DNA from: Bacillota bacterium
Lineage (GTDB): Bacteria; Bacillota; UBA4882; UBA8346
Direction: 5' to 3'
Assembly: GCA_023415835.1 (NCBI GenBank)
Contig: JAEZJK010000008.1
Span: forward strand, 1-15,790
DNA: 15,790 nucleotides
Each line of letters starts with the position of its first letter. Within the stretch, counting starts at the first letter, position 1. This document shows, piece after piece, positions 6,881 through 14,929 of this stretch. A program made the translations under genes and the position numbers. The notes below the pieces were generated by a model. It saw only the letters and a list, made by a program, of their open reading frames with translations, was not told the DNA's origin and searched no databases.

Positions 6881-7921
6881 TTAAGTGGCCCGCTTGGCTG
6901 CTACCAACACTCTCGATAACAAATTGATATGCTCCAAGGTCTTTCCAGTACCAATTGCCACACTGGTTAGCGGGTCGTCCGCCACTTTCACCAACATCCC
7001 CAATTCCTGGCTGATCAGTTTATCCAAACCCTTCAGTAAAGCCCCGCCTCCGGTCATGGTAATCTCTTTGAACATAATATCCGCTACTAATTCCGGAGGG
7101 GTCTTTTCAATCGTAACTCGGGCTGCGCTAATGATGGCATTTAAAGGATCCCGCAGCGATTCGCGGATCTCTTCGGAACTAATTTGAATAACTTTCGGTA
7201 ATCCGGTCACATGATCCCTTCCACGGACATCGTATTTGATTTCTTGCTCTAAGGGATAAGCCGATCCCATGTAAACCTTGATATCCTCCGCCGTCCTCTC
7301 GCCAATCATCAGGTTGTAATTACGCCGGATATACTTGGCAATGGCTTCGTCCATGGTATCCCCACCTACCCTGACTGACTGGCCGGTGACGATTCCCCCT
7401 AATGAAATCACTGCTATATCAGTGGTACCTCCGCCAACATCTATCACCATGTTTCCGGTGGCTTCGTGAACCGGTAAATCGGCGCCGATGGCTGCGGCAA
7501 CCGGCTCTTCAATCAGATACACCTCCCGGGCCCCGGCGCTCAAGGTAGCCTCAATAACTGCCCGGCGCTCAACTTCAGTGGTGCCCGACGGAATACTCAC
7601 CACAATTCGAGGTTTAATAAAGACCCTGCCCCGGCAAGCCTTGCGAATAAAATACTTGATCATTTCCCTGGTAATATCGAAATCGGCAATTACTCCTTCC
7701 CTTAAAGGGCGGATCGCCACAATATCCCCGGGAGTCCGGCCAATCATTTGGCGGGCTTCAGTCCCAATCGCCAAAACCTCCTTGGTAGTTTTCTTGATAG
7801 CTACTACCGAAGGTTCCCGCAAGAGAATCCCTTTCTTGCGTTCGTAAACCAAGCTGTTGGCCGTTCCCAAATCGATCCCCAAATCCTTTGTGAAATGTCG
7901 GGTAATGAACCTGACCGGCAT
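6881..7921 (-). CDS. mreB: MreB/Mbl-family actin-like cell-shape protein
   Basis: It polymerises on the inner membrane face and guides lateral wall synthesis. The actin-fold ATPase motifs are in order: phosphate 1 DLGTANS at 17-23, the connecting region with IVVSIPSGTTEVERRAV near 106-122, IEEPVAAAIGA at 137-147, phosphate 2 DVGGGTTDIA at 161-170, and the adenosine motif TGGGALLKGLD near the C-terminus. The 346-residue length is usual. The ATG has a GGAG site 6-7 bases upstream. No mreC or mreD follows; the gene is last in an operon behind phoB, phoR, rluB and an unknown gene, and is ended by a terminator. That arrangement suggests a second, stand-alone MreB paralogue (Mbl- or MreBH-like in context) rather than the main mreBCD locus. 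Which paralogue it is cannot be decided here. Confidence 0.9.
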   Translation of the reverse strand: MPVRFITRHFTKDLGIDLGTANSLVYERKKGILLREPSVVAIKKTTKEVLAIGTEARQMIGRTPGDIVAIRPLREGVIADFDITREMIKYFIRKACRGRVFIKPRIVVSIPSGTTEVERRAVIEATLSAGAREVYLIEEPVAAAIGADLPVHEATGNMVIDVGGGTTDIAVISLGGIVTGQSVRVGGDTMDEAIAKYIRRNYNLMIGERTAEDIKVYMGSAYPLEQEIKYDVRGRDHVTGLPKVIQISSEEIRESLRDPLNAIISAARVTIEKTPPELVADIMFKEITMTGGGALLKGLDKLISQELGMLVKVADDPLTSVAIGTGKTLEHINLLSRVLVAAKRAT

Positions 7922-7973
7922 TTTATCTCCAACCTTCTTGTCTGAAATTATTCAAAGGCTAACCCCTCAATCA

Positions 7974-8384
7974 TTACTCCTGAAAAAAGATTTCATCGCG
8001 GTATTCTTCATTAACTTTAAAGAGCAGCCGTTCCACATCCCAATTGGATAAAGAAATATGATCAGGTTCTAGTATTTTAATCTTACGGAACTCTTCTCTC
8101 AAAGTAAGCTGCATTAAATCCTCAATTGAGTCGGCTTCAACTACTAACTCCACTGGGGCGTAGGCAGTTTCCTTATGGTTTTCTCCATCCGGTATTACAT
8201 ACACTTCCTGATCGACGTCCATGCCTTCAACATTTAACCCCTGAAATGGTAAATTTCGCAATAACGATACCTGTCTGGAACGTAAGTTTTCCGCAACCTC
8301 CTGTAAATTATGGCGTTGCCAAAAAAACTTCCTACTACCTTCCCCAGCCTTAAAATCAAGCCGTATCCTGGCTTTGACCGACAT
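7974..8384 (-). CDS. Unknown conserved-looking 136 aa protein between rluB and mreB
   Basis: I do not recognise this protein. It is soluble, with no signal peptide, transmembrane helix or cysteine. It is rich in charged residues (SVKARIRLDFKAGEGSRKFF at the start, EEYRDEIFFQE at the end) and looks like alternating strands and helices: an early RIRLDF strand, a helix NLQEVAENLRSRQVSLLRNL, a middle strand-rich part (QEVYVIPDGE, APVELVVEAD), and a helix SIEDLMQLTLREEFRKIKIL. The aromatic and acidic tail (LSNWDVERLLFKVNEEY) is notable. The ATG is 17 bases after the rluB stop. The AAGGAG that would serve it overlaps the rluB stop codon and is 13 bases away, a long spacing, so translation may depend on coupling. 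It is inside the phoB-mreB operon and 52 bases ahead of mreB. Confidence 0.75.
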   Translation of the reverse strand: MSVKARIRLDFKAGEGSRKFFWQRHNLQEVAENLRSRQVSLLRNLPFQGLNVEGMDVDQEVYVIPDGENHKETAYAPVELVVEADSIEDLMQLTLREEFRKIKILEPDHISLSNWDVERLLFKVNEEYRDEIFFQE

Positions 8385-8401
8385 TTGCAGTCTTCAACTC
8401 C

Positions 8402-9142
8402 TTATTTACAGTTCAAATCCCTCAACTTCCCCTTGAGCTTTAATAATTCTTTAAGCTCAACTTCAGTCGGGCGACGGTATTCTCCCGGTTTCAATCCCCC
8501 CAAAGTTAACGGACCCATGGCTTTCCGATGTAGTGAAAGCACCGGATGGCCGATAGACAACATCATCCTTTTAACTTGGCGCTTCCTTCCTTCCTTTAGG
8601 GTCATTACGATAATAGCATTCCCATTTTCAACCCGATCTAATGCAATTTTTGCCGGAGCGGTTAACCCGTCTTCAAGTAAAATCCCTTTGGCTAATTCTC
8701 TAAGCTCGGAATCGGTAGGTATTCCGGACACTTTGGCTTGATAAACTTTTTCTACCAAATGACGGGGATGAGCCAAAGCCAGGGCCAGATCGCCATCGTT
8801 GGTAAAAAATAATAGCCCGGTTGTATCGAGGTCCAATCTTCCGACCGGATACAACCGGGATTCTGTTTTTGGCAATAAATCGATTACCGTAGGGCGCCCA
8901 AAGGGATCACGCACCGTGCTAAGGTAACCCGGGGGTTTATGAAGAATCAGGTATTCGTACTCCGTCCGATTCTTGATGGGCTGACCATCGACTTCCACCA
9001 AATCACCTTCCGGATCAACCTGAACACCCATTTCCGAAACAACTGCTCCGTTAACCCTGACCCTTCCTGCTTGGATTAAAAGGTCGGCTTGCCGGCGCGA
9101 GGCCACTCCGGCCTGAGCCAAATATTTATTCAGTCTTTCCAT
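8402..9142 (-). CDS. rluB: RluB/RsuA-family rRNA pseudouridine synthase
   Basis: It converts a specific uridine of ribosomal RNA to pseudouridine. Residues 1-60 are an S4 RNA-binding domain (RLNKYLAQAGVASRRQAD). The catalytic domain follows, with HKPPGYLSTVRDPFGRPTV, the active-site loop YPVGRLDLDTTGLLFFTNDG at 98-117 in which D104 is the catalytic aspartate, a K-x-Y-x-A segment (EKVYQAKVSG), and the GRKRQVKRM helix of the RluB/RluE/RluF/RsuA group. The longer frame could start nine codons earlier at 9169, but the ATG at 9142 fits family N-termini and has a GGAGGAG site 7 bases upstream. With that start the gene is 246 codons and overlaps the end of phoR by 17 bases, which suggests coupled translation. 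RluB rather than RsuA is favoured by overall look only. Confidence 0.9.
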   Translation of the reverse strand: MERLNKYLAQAGVASRRQADLLIQAGRVRVNGAVVSEMGVQVDPEGDLVEVDGQPIKNRTEYEYLILHKPPGYLSTVRDPFGRPTVIDLLPKTESRLYPVGRLDLDTTGLLFFTNDGDLALALAHPRHLVEKVYQAKVSGIPTDSELRELAKGILLEDGLTAPAKIALDRVENGNAIIVMTLKEGRKRQVKRMMLSIGHPVLSLHRKAMGPLTLGGLKPGEYRRPTEVELKELLKLKGKLRDLNCK

Positions 9143-10499
9143 CCAGGTTCTCCTCCACAGGCAAAACATCGGGTATTGTTACCCTAAATTCGCTTCCTTT
9201 GCCCAGTTCGCTTTGGACTGATACTTTACCGCTATGCCGTTCAACAATATGTTTCACAATAGACAGCCCAAGGCCGGTACCGCCCATTTCCCGCGACCTT
9301 CCTTTGTCAACCCGGTAAAAACGTTCGAAAATCCGGGAAAGGCTTTCAGCCGGAATTCCAAATCCGTTGTCTTTTACATAAACTATTGTTTCCCCTTTGC
9401 CTTTCAAGCTTCCTACCAATATTTCGCCACCGTTTGGGGTATATTTAATCGAATTATCGATCAAATTAATCAGTAACTCCCTTAATAAGCCTTCGTCCCC
9501 CCGAATATCTGTAGCTTGAATATCTTTTTTCAAGGTCAGGTTTTTCAATTTAATCCGGTTTTCAACCGATAAAATAACACTGTCAGTCAGTTGCTCCAAA
9601 TCCACTTGTTTGCGGCGCAGTTCAGTTTGCCCGGATTCGAGTTTCGATATATCCAGTAAATCATGAATCAGGTTATTTAACCGTTCCGCTTCCTGATAAA
9701 TAATGGTCATAAATTTGCGGGTAGTTTCTTTATCTTCAAGGTCGCTGTCGAGGAGGGTCTCAACAAATCCTTTAATTGAGGTTAGCGGGGTTTTTAATTC
9801 ATGGGAAACATTGGCTACGAAGTCTTTACGCATTGTCTCCAAACGGCGTAATTTGGTAACATCGCCGATGACCGCAACCACTCCCCGGATCTCTTCGACT
9901 TCGTCGCGAATCGGCGCTAAGCGCAAGTTAAAAAAACGCTCCGGATTCGGCCACTTAATCTCCTTTTCAACCGGGAAGCCTTTTACATAAACCTGATGAA
10001 AGACATCCCCCAACTCGGAATTGGGAAAAACTTTATAAGGAAATTCCCCTACCCCCTCACCGGGGGATAGGCTAAATAATTCCGCCGCCATCGGATTTAT
10101 TAAACTAATTCGTCCGGTAATATCGGTAGCGACTACCCCTTCCGACATACTGGAAAGAATTGCCTGAATCTCTTCCATCCGTCCATGCAAAGTACTAAGA
10201 TGGCTGGTATGGGAACGTTCTAATTTCTCCAAACCCTTGGCTAACTGTCCATATAGGTCATCCCGGCGCGCCATCCGGTTCTTGAAGGGGACTCCCATCC
10301 GTAAGTTTTCCATAAACTCCAGCAGTTCTTCCAAGGGTAAACGAAGCCAACGGAGCATCAGCCATCCCACGGCTAAGAACCAAAGCAGCACGACAAGGAC
10401 AAAATTAGAATTATCCCAGATATGCCCAGCCAATAGAAACGGCAAAAAAAGAAGGAGGAGAAATCCTCCCAGTTGCCAATGAACCGGTTTCATTTTCAT
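9126..10499 (-). CDS. phoR: PhoR-type sensor histidine kinase
   Basis: This is the membrane sensor kinase paired with the response regulator gene just upstream. Two transmembrane helices lie at about 10-25 and 32-50, with only a few residues between them. A linker of HAMP-like length with a predicted helix (LEKLERSHTSHLSTLHGRM) follows, then a PAS domain at about 108-215. The dimerisation/phosphoacceptor motif FVANVSHELKTPLTSIKG places the phosphorylated histidine at H233. The ATPase boxes are N (LLINLIDNSIKYTP, 342-355), G1 (DNGFGIP, 377-383), F (RFYRVDKG) and G2 (GGTGLGL, 406-412). All catalytic residues are present. The lack of an extracytoplasmic domain means it probably senses a membrane partner or an internal cue rather than a soluble outside ligand. 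Its ATG overlaps the phoB stop in ATGA. No pst genes are nearby to confirm phosphate control. Confidence 0.92.
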   Translation of the reverse strand: MKMKPVHWQLGGFLLLLFLPFLLAGHIWDNSNFVLVVLLWFLAVGWLMLRWLRLPLEELLEFMENLRMGVPFKNRMARRDDLYGQLAKGLEKLERSHTSHLSTLHGRMEEIQAILSSMSEGVVATDITGRISLINPMAAELFSLSPGEGVGEFPYKVFPNSELGDVFHQVYVKGFPVEKEIKWPNPERFFNLRLAPIRDEVEEIRGVVAVIGDVTKLRRLETMRKDFVANVSHELKTPLTSIKGFVETLLDSDLEDKETTRKFMTIIYQEAERLNNLIHDLLDISKLESGQTELRRKQVDLEQLTDSVILSVENRIKLKNLTLKKDIQATDIRGDEGLLRELLINLIDNSIKYTPNGGEILVGSLKGKGETIVYVKDNGFGIPAESLSRIFERFYRVDKGRSREMGGTGLGLSIVKHIVERHSGKVSVQSELGKGSEFRVTIPDVLPVEENLDGKTE

Positions 10500-11191
10500 T
10501 CACCCCGAAAACGGTAGCCTACCCCGCGGACTGTCTCCAAATACTCGGGATTTGCCGGATCATCCTCTATCTTTTGACGCAAGCGCCGGACATGGACATC
10601 AACTGTCCGGGTGTCGCCGAAATATTCATAACCCCAAAGATGCTCTAGTAAAAATTCCCTGGTAAAAGCCCGCCCGGGGTTTAAAAGCAACAGTTTTAAA
10701 AAATCGAATTCCTTCGGTGTTAACTCGACCTCCTCGCCCCTTACCTTTACGATATGTTGGCGGAGATCGATACGAATAACGCCGCTTTCGATCACATCCG
10801 GCTCCTCGTCTTCCATCGAGCCGCTCCGCCGTAAAACGGCGCGGACTCTAGCCACGAGCTCCCTAGGGGAAAACGGCTTAGTCACATAATCATCAGCGCC
10901 CATTTCCAGGCCTAGCACTCGGTCAGCTTCTTCACTCTTTGCCGTTAAGATAATAATCGGGATTGATTTAGTTTGGCTGTCGGACCGGAGTTGTTTACAA
11001 ACTGATAAACCGTCTACCTCGGGGAGCATCAAATCTAAAATCACCAAGTCGGGCAGCTCTTGCCTGATTAATTCCAGCCCTTTACGGCCATTGTTCGCTG
11101 AAATGGTCCGGTATCCTTCCCGATCCAAGTTATACTTTACCAGTTCGACTATATTGGCTTCATCTTCAACAATTGCGATTGTTCCAGGCAT
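10496..11191 (-). CDS. phoB: PhoB-type OmpR-family response regulator
   Basis: This is a DNA-binding transcription factor phosphorylated by the PhoR-like kinase. The receiver domain at 1-120 has the acidic pocket E9-D10-E11, phosphoacceptor D53 (ILDLMLPEVDG), the switch T83 and K105 (TKPFSPRELVARV). The C-terminal winged helix at about 133-229 has the classic VELTPKEFDFLKLLLLNPGR segment, the recognition helix in RTVDVHVRRLRQKI and the terminal ETVRGVGYRF hairpin. The 231-residue length is standard. The ATG has an AGGAGG site 8 bases upstream and an extended -10 promoter about 30 bases upstream. It heads the operon phoB-phoR-rluB-unknown-mreB. The PhoB/PhoP name rests on family resemblance, not on nearby phosphate genes; WalR-like or ResD-like relatives cannot be fully excluded. 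Confidence 0.9.
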   Translation of the reverse strand: MPGTIAIVEDEANIVELVKYNLDREGYRTISANNGRKGLELIRQELPDLVILDLMLPEVDGLSVCKQLRSDSQTKSIPIIILTAKSEEADRVLGLEMGADDYVTKPFSPRELVARVRAVLRRSGSMEDEEPDVIESGVIRIDLRQHIVKVRGEEVELTPKEFDFLKLLLLNPGRAFTREFLLEHLWGYEYFGDTRTVDVHVRRLRQKIEDDPANPEYLETVRGVGYRFRGE

Positions 11192-11220
11192 AGGTTCTTC
11201 CTCCTGAAATATTTTAATTA

Positions 11221-11229
11221 ATTATATCA
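11221..11229 (-). promoter_or_regulatory. Extended -10 promoter of the phoB operon
   Basis: On the minus strand the sequence TGATATAAT is a perfect extended -10 element (TGN plus TATAAT). The transcript would start near 11214, giving a leader of about 22 bases with the AGGAGG site. The hexamer 17 bases upstream (TGTGCA) matches the -35 consensus at only three positions. That fits an extended -10 or activator-dependent promoter. I see no clear Pho box. Confidence 0.6.
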
Positions 11230-11268
11230 AATATTTAGAGTTATGCACAGAGAGTATTAATTGGGATA

Positions 11269-11293
11269 ACAAAAAAGGGAGTATTACTCCCTT
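11269..11293 (-). terminator. Intrinsic terminator of uxaC
   Basis: On the minus strand, AAGGGAG and CTCCCTT (11287-11293 and 11275-11281) pair around a 5-base loop and run straight into a six-U tract followed by GTT. The stem begins inside the uxaC stop codon. It isolates the uronate gene group from the phoB promoter. Confidence 0.9.
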
Positions 11294-12767
11294 AATCGAC
11301 ATTTATTCCAAAATAATTAACAGCGTTATTATAGGAAATATCCTGCACCATTTTACCCAGCCACTTAACGTCATTCGGGAGCTCGCCGTTTTCAACGTCG
11401 TTACCGAGGATATTACATAAAATTCTTCGGAAATATTCGTGTCTCGGGTAGGAGAGGAAACTCCGCGAATCGGTAAGCATACCGACGAAGCGGCTCAGTA
11501 ATCCCAGTTGGGATAAGGCTTCCATCTGCCGGATCATTCCATCCTTTTGATCATTGAACCACCAACCGCTGCCGAACTGTATCTTTCCGGGTACCGAGCC
11601 ATCCTGGAAGCAGCCCATCACCGTGGCTATTACTTCGTTATCCTTGGGATTCAACGTATAAATGATGGTCTTCGGTAATTTATTCTCCCGGTCGAGGCGG
11701 TTGAGGAACTTTGCCAACGGATTCGCCATATCATAATCGCCAACCGCGTCAAAACCGGTGTCCGGACCTAACATTTTCATTAACCGGCTGTTCAAATTGC
11801 GAATCGAGTTACAGTGAAGCTGCATTACCCACTTTCTGTCAGCGTTCATTAAAGCAAATTCATACATCATCATCGATTTAAATTTTAAAACTTCTTCCCC
11901 GCTTACAGCCTTCCCTTGGCGGGCTGCGGCAAAGATACTTTCAATCTCAGCCTGGGTATAATCCACGGAATAGGGAAATTCCACTGCATGGTCGGAAAGC
12001 CTGCTCCCCATTTGATGGAAGTAACCATGGCGTTTCCGGAGGGCTTCAACCATTGACTGGGCGCTAGTTATCTCCATACCGGCGGCTTTCGCTAATTGAG
12101 CCACATATGCGTTAAAACTTTCCGGGTTCTCGATTGCCATTGCCTTATCGGGCCGGAATGCCGGCAAAACTTTAATTTTAAAGCCGGAATCCTGTTGGAT
12201 CAATTTATGGTTTGCCAGGTCGTCAACGGGGTCGTCAGTGGTGCAAACGACTTTCACGTTCATCTGTTCCATGATTCCCCGGGCGCGAAACTTTTCGGTT
12301 TTTAATAACTGATTGCAATGGTTATAAATTTCTTTGGCAGTCTGTGGATTTAATACCTTACCGCTAATTCCAAACGGCCGTTTCAACTCCAAATGGGTCC
12401 AATGGAAAAGAGGGTTACGGGCCGTATATGGGACAGTCCCGGCCCAGGCTATAAATTTTTCTTCATCACTGGCATTACCGGTAATAAGGCGTTCATCAAC
12501 GCCGTTAGTCCGCATCGCCCGCCATTTATAATGATCACCGCCCAGCCAAATTTGAGTCAGGTTTTCAAACTGACGGTTAGCAGCTACGTCTTGGGGCGGC
12601 AAATGGCAATGATAATCAAAGATCGGCATATCTTTGGCATAATCATGGTAAAGAATTCGGGCGGTTTTGGTTTGAAGCATAAAATCTTCGTTCAAAAAAT
12701 CCTTAGGCACAATCATTCTCCTCTCTAATGCTGCAGATTTATCCTTCATATATTTCTTGCCGGACAC
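11292..12767 (-). CDS. uxaC: Glucuronate (uronate) isomerase
   Basis: It isomerises D-glucuronate to D-fructuronate and D-galacturonate to D-tagaturonate, the first step of hexuronate breakdown, in the cytoplasm. The protein matches UxaC along its length: the metal-binding D51-Y-H53-C-H55 (FDYHCHLPP), GGDHYKWRAMRTNGV at 76-90, NPLFHWTHLELKRPFGI, VVCTTDDP, LPAFRPDKA, the long MQLHCNSIRN segment, and a C-terminal FVGMLTDSRSFLSYPRHEYFRR block. At 491 residues it is about 20 longer than usual. GTG at 12767 has an AAGAGG site, but the family N-terminus aligns best from the ATG at 12716 (MIVPKDFLNEDF, 474 aa), whose GAGGAG site is very close to the start codon. The true start is unsettled. It is last of three co-directional metabolic genes and ends in a strong terminator. 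Confidence 0.93.
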   Translation of the reverse strand: MSGKKYMKDKSAALERRMIVPKDFLNEDFMLQTKTARILYHDYAKDMPIFDYHCHLPPQDVAANRQFENLTQIWLGGDHYKWRAMRTNGVDERLITGNASDEEKFIAWAGTVPYTARNPLFHWTHLELKRPFGISGKVLNPQTAKEIYNHCNQLLKTEKFRARGIMEQMNVKVVCTTDDPVDDLANHKLIQQDSGFKIKVLPAFRPDKAMAIENPESFNAYVAQLAKAAGMEITSAQSMVEALRKRHGYFHQMGSRLSDHAVEFPYSVDYTQAEIESIFAAARQGKAVSGEEVLKFKSMMMYEFALMNADRKWVMQLHCNSIRNLNSRLMKMLGPDTGFDAVGDYDMANPLAKFLNRLDRENKLPKTIIYTLNPKDNEVIATVMGCFQDGSVPGKIQFGSGWWFNDQKDGMIRQMEALSQLGLLSRFVGMLTDSRSFLSYPRHEYFRRILCNILGNDVENGELPNDVKWLGKMVQDISYNNAVNYFGINVD

Positions 12768-12819
12768 AGTTAATCCTCTTTAAAAAAATAAAAAAAGGAA
12801 GTTAAGGCAATCTGAATTA

Positions 12820-13791
12820 TTATTTATTATGGATCAGTTCGAGTAAGCGTTCGATCACTCTGATGTTCCGTAGCGACTCGTCCAACCCTAATAATGGTTT
12901 CCCCCCATTAAGAACTGCGGCGGCGAAATCGGCTACTTCTAAGCTATAACGGTCGGACTCGGCAACCGGCGCTTGCCGGATTCCGGAGTCAGTAATCACA
13001 TTAATCATTCCCGCTTCTCCCATAAAAGTATCCGGGATTTCCAATCTTCCCTTGGTCCCGATCACCTCGGAGCGCATTTCCCAAAAAGAATTAAAACCGC
13101 TGTTGATAGTGGCGACAATCCCGCTGGAATAGCGGAGCGCCGCCGAAAAGATCATGTCCACCCCATTTTCCAAGGCAAACTCGGCCGAGTATGATTCCGG
13201 AAGGCTATCGGTGACCATTCCCACAAAATTCACCGGATAACAGCCGACGTCATAAAGGGAACCGCCGCCCAGTTCCGGTTGGATTTTAATGGTATTAGCC
13301 CGGTTCAAGAAAAAACGGAAGGTTGAATTAATATATTTGATTTGGCCAATCTCCCCTCCGGCCAAGATTTCCTGTACTTTTTTAGTCCGATCGGTATAGC
13401 GGTACATAAAGGCTTCCATTAACAGCACCCGGTTTCTGGCGGCCGCTTCAAGCATTTCCTTAGCTTCGGACTCCGTTAAGGCCAGCGGTTTTTCGCATAA
13501 AACATGTTTCCCCTTATCCATGGCTTTAATGGCCCATTCTTTATGCATCGAATTGGGCAAAGGGATATAGACTGCCTGAACCTCTGGGTCATCCAGCAGC
13601 TTTTCATAATTGTCGTAAAGTTTCGGGCAGTTGAATTCGGACCGGCATTCATTCAATTTTGCTTGATCTCTGGAGGCCAGCGCATAAAACTCGGAGTTAT
13701 CCGTCCGGTTAATCGCCGGGATCACACTTGTTCGGGCAATCCGGGCATAACCAAGCACACCCCATTTAACTTTAATCTCTTTGTTAATCAT
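12820..13791 (-). CDS. Gfo/Idh/MocA-family oxidoreductase
   Basis: This is a cytoplasmic NAD(P)-dependent sugar-type dehydrogenase of 323 residues. The N-terminal Rossmann fold carries WGVLGYARIA at 10-19, where the usual GxGxxG is G11-x-x-G14-x-A16. The family motif E100-K101-P102 (HVLCEKPLALTESEA) follows. In the C-terminal domain the active-site block is GGGSLYDVGCYPVNF at 175-189. Here the usual catalytic histidine position is tyrosine (Y185), as in glucose-fructose oxidoreductase, dimeric dihydrodiol dehydrogenase and D-xylose dehydrogenase relatives. The substrate is unknown; a sugar or sugar acid is likely given uxaC 52 bases downstream. The ATG has only a weak GGGGG site about 7 bases upstream. 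Confidence 0.88.
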   Translation of the reverse strand: MINKEIKVKWGVLGYARIARTSVIPAINRTDNSEFYALASRDQAKLNECRSEFNCPKLYDNYEKLLDDPEVQAVYIPLPNSMHKEWAIKAMDKGKHVLCEKPLALTESEAKEMLEAAARNRVLLMEAFMYRYTDRTKKVQEILAGGEIGQIKYINSTFRFFLNRANTIKIQPELGGGSLYDVGCYPVNFVGMVTDSLPESYSAEFALENGVDMIFSAALRYSSGIVATINSGFNSFWEMRSEVIGTKGRLEIPDTFMGEAGMINVITDSGIRQAPVAESDRYSLEVADFAAAVLNGGKPLLGLDESLRNIRVIERLLELIHNK

Positions 13792-13841
13792 TGTTTAACC
13801 CCCGAATCGTCGCCTTTGTTTTGGTATTTACTATATTCCGC

Positions 13842-13850
13842 TTTATATCA
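13842..13850 (-). promoter_or_regulatory. Possible extended -10 promoter ahead of the Gfo/Idh gene
   Basis: On the minus strand TGATATAAA resembles an extended -10 element. It would start a transcript with a leader of about 44 bases before the oxidoreductase ATG. There is no good -35, so it may be internal to a longer operon or may not be a promoter. Confidence 0.3.
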
Positions 13851-13891
13851 CAATAGTATTGACGCCCTATAAAATCAGCCCCCAACTGCCC

Positions 13892-14929
13892 TTAAACATT
13901 TTTGACCGCTTCATGGATAACTCTAACAAAACCCTGAATATCAGCTTCAGTAGTGTCAAAGGCAGTCATCAACCTTACTACCGGGACAGTTTCATCCCAG
14001 ACATAAAAATGATACTCTTCTTGGACCCGTGGGATTATCCGGCGGGGAAACGCGGCAAAAACACCGTTCGCTTCAATTTTTTGGGTAACGGCAATCCCCG
14101 GAATTTTGGTAAGTTCAGCTCCAAGCAACCGAGCCATTTTGTTCGCATTCTCAGCATTCTTCAACCATAAATCGTCAGTTAACAGCCGTTCAAACTGGGC
14201 GCTGATAAAACGCAGCTTTGAGGCGAGCTGCATTCCTTGTTTTCTAAGGTATTTAAAATTTTGAGCCAAACTGGGGTGGAAAAAGACGACTGCCTCTCCG
14301 AGCAATAAACCGTTCTTGGTCCCGCCGAAGGAGAGTACATCAACCCCAACGTCGCCGGTAATCTCTTTTAATCTGCAACCCAATCCGGCAGCGGCATTGG
14401 CTAACCGGGCGCCGTCCATATGTAAAAACATGCGGCGCTCGTGGAGAAAATCGGCAATAGCCCTGATTTCGCCGGGACTATAGACAGTGCCAAATTCGCT
14501 GGACTGGCTGATCGAGACCACCTTTGGTTGGTTATGGTGCTGATTGCCCCAGGCCGCCAATAAAGGTTCAACCTGCCCTACAGTCAGCTTACCATCTTTG
14601 GTTGGGACTGTCAGCAGTTTACATCCGGTAAATTTTTCGGGGGCGCCCCCTTCGTCGCAGTTGATATGGGCCGTCTCCGGGGCGATTATGGCATTGAAAG
14701 ATCCGGTCAAAGCCTGGATTCCCAACACATTAGCGCCGGTTCCGTTAAATACGAAAAATGCTTCAACCTCGGAGCCGAAGTGCTCCCGAAATTTGGCTAC
14801 CGCCCGTCCGGTGTAATGATCTTCTCCGTAAGCCAAGGTATAGCCTTGATTAGCTTCTATAATAGCCTTCATAATCTCGGGATGGATCCCGGCGTTGTTG
14901 TCGCTGGCAAAACTTTTGGTCGGTTTCAT
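13892..14929 (-). CDS. Low-specificity L-threonine aldolase (PLP fold type I)
   Basis: It cleaves L-threonine or allo-threonine to glycine and acetaldehyde, using pyridoxal phosphate. Landmarks, numbered from the start chosen here, are SFASDNNAGIHPEIM near the N-terminus, GTGAN at 63-67 in the phosphate-binding turn, H88 (ETAHINCDEGGAPE) stacking on PLP, D172 with R175 (HMDGARLANA), and the Schiff-base lysine K205 in SFGGTKNGLLLGEAVVFF. The 345-residue length is normal. A GTG three codons upstream (14938) is possible, but ATG at 14929 has a perfect GAGGTGA site 5-6 bases upstream that overlaps that GTG, so the ATG is chosen. It lies 100 bases upstream of the oxidoreductase gene on the same strand and may lead the same transcript. 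A related beta-eliminating lyase activity is the main alternative. Confidence 0.9.
   Translation of the reverse strand: MKPTKSFASDNNAGIHPEIMKAIIEANQGYTLAYGEDHYTGRAVAKFREHFGSEVEAFFVFNGTGANVLGIQALTGSFNAIIAPETAHINCDEGGAPEKFTGCKLLTVPTKDGKLTVGQVEPLLAAWGNQHHNQPKVVSISQSSEFGTVYSPGEIRAIADFLHERRMFLHMDGARLANAAAGLGCRLKEITGDVGVDVLSFGGTKNGLLLGEAVVFFHPSLAQNFKYLRKQGMQLASKLRFISAQFERLLTDDLWLKNAENANKMARLLGAELTKIPGIAVTQKIEANGVFAAFPRRIIPRVQEEYHFYVWDETVPVVRLMTAFDTTEADIQGFVRVIHEAVKNV

Noticed and set aside
7488..7847. 119-codon plus-strand frame inside mreB
   Set aside because: It is the antisense shadow of a clear MreB gene, with no ribosome site or family features.
9143..9169. Nine-codon N-terminal extension of rluB
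   Set aside because: It has no family resemblance; the ATG at 9142 has a strong GGAGGAG site at normal spacing.
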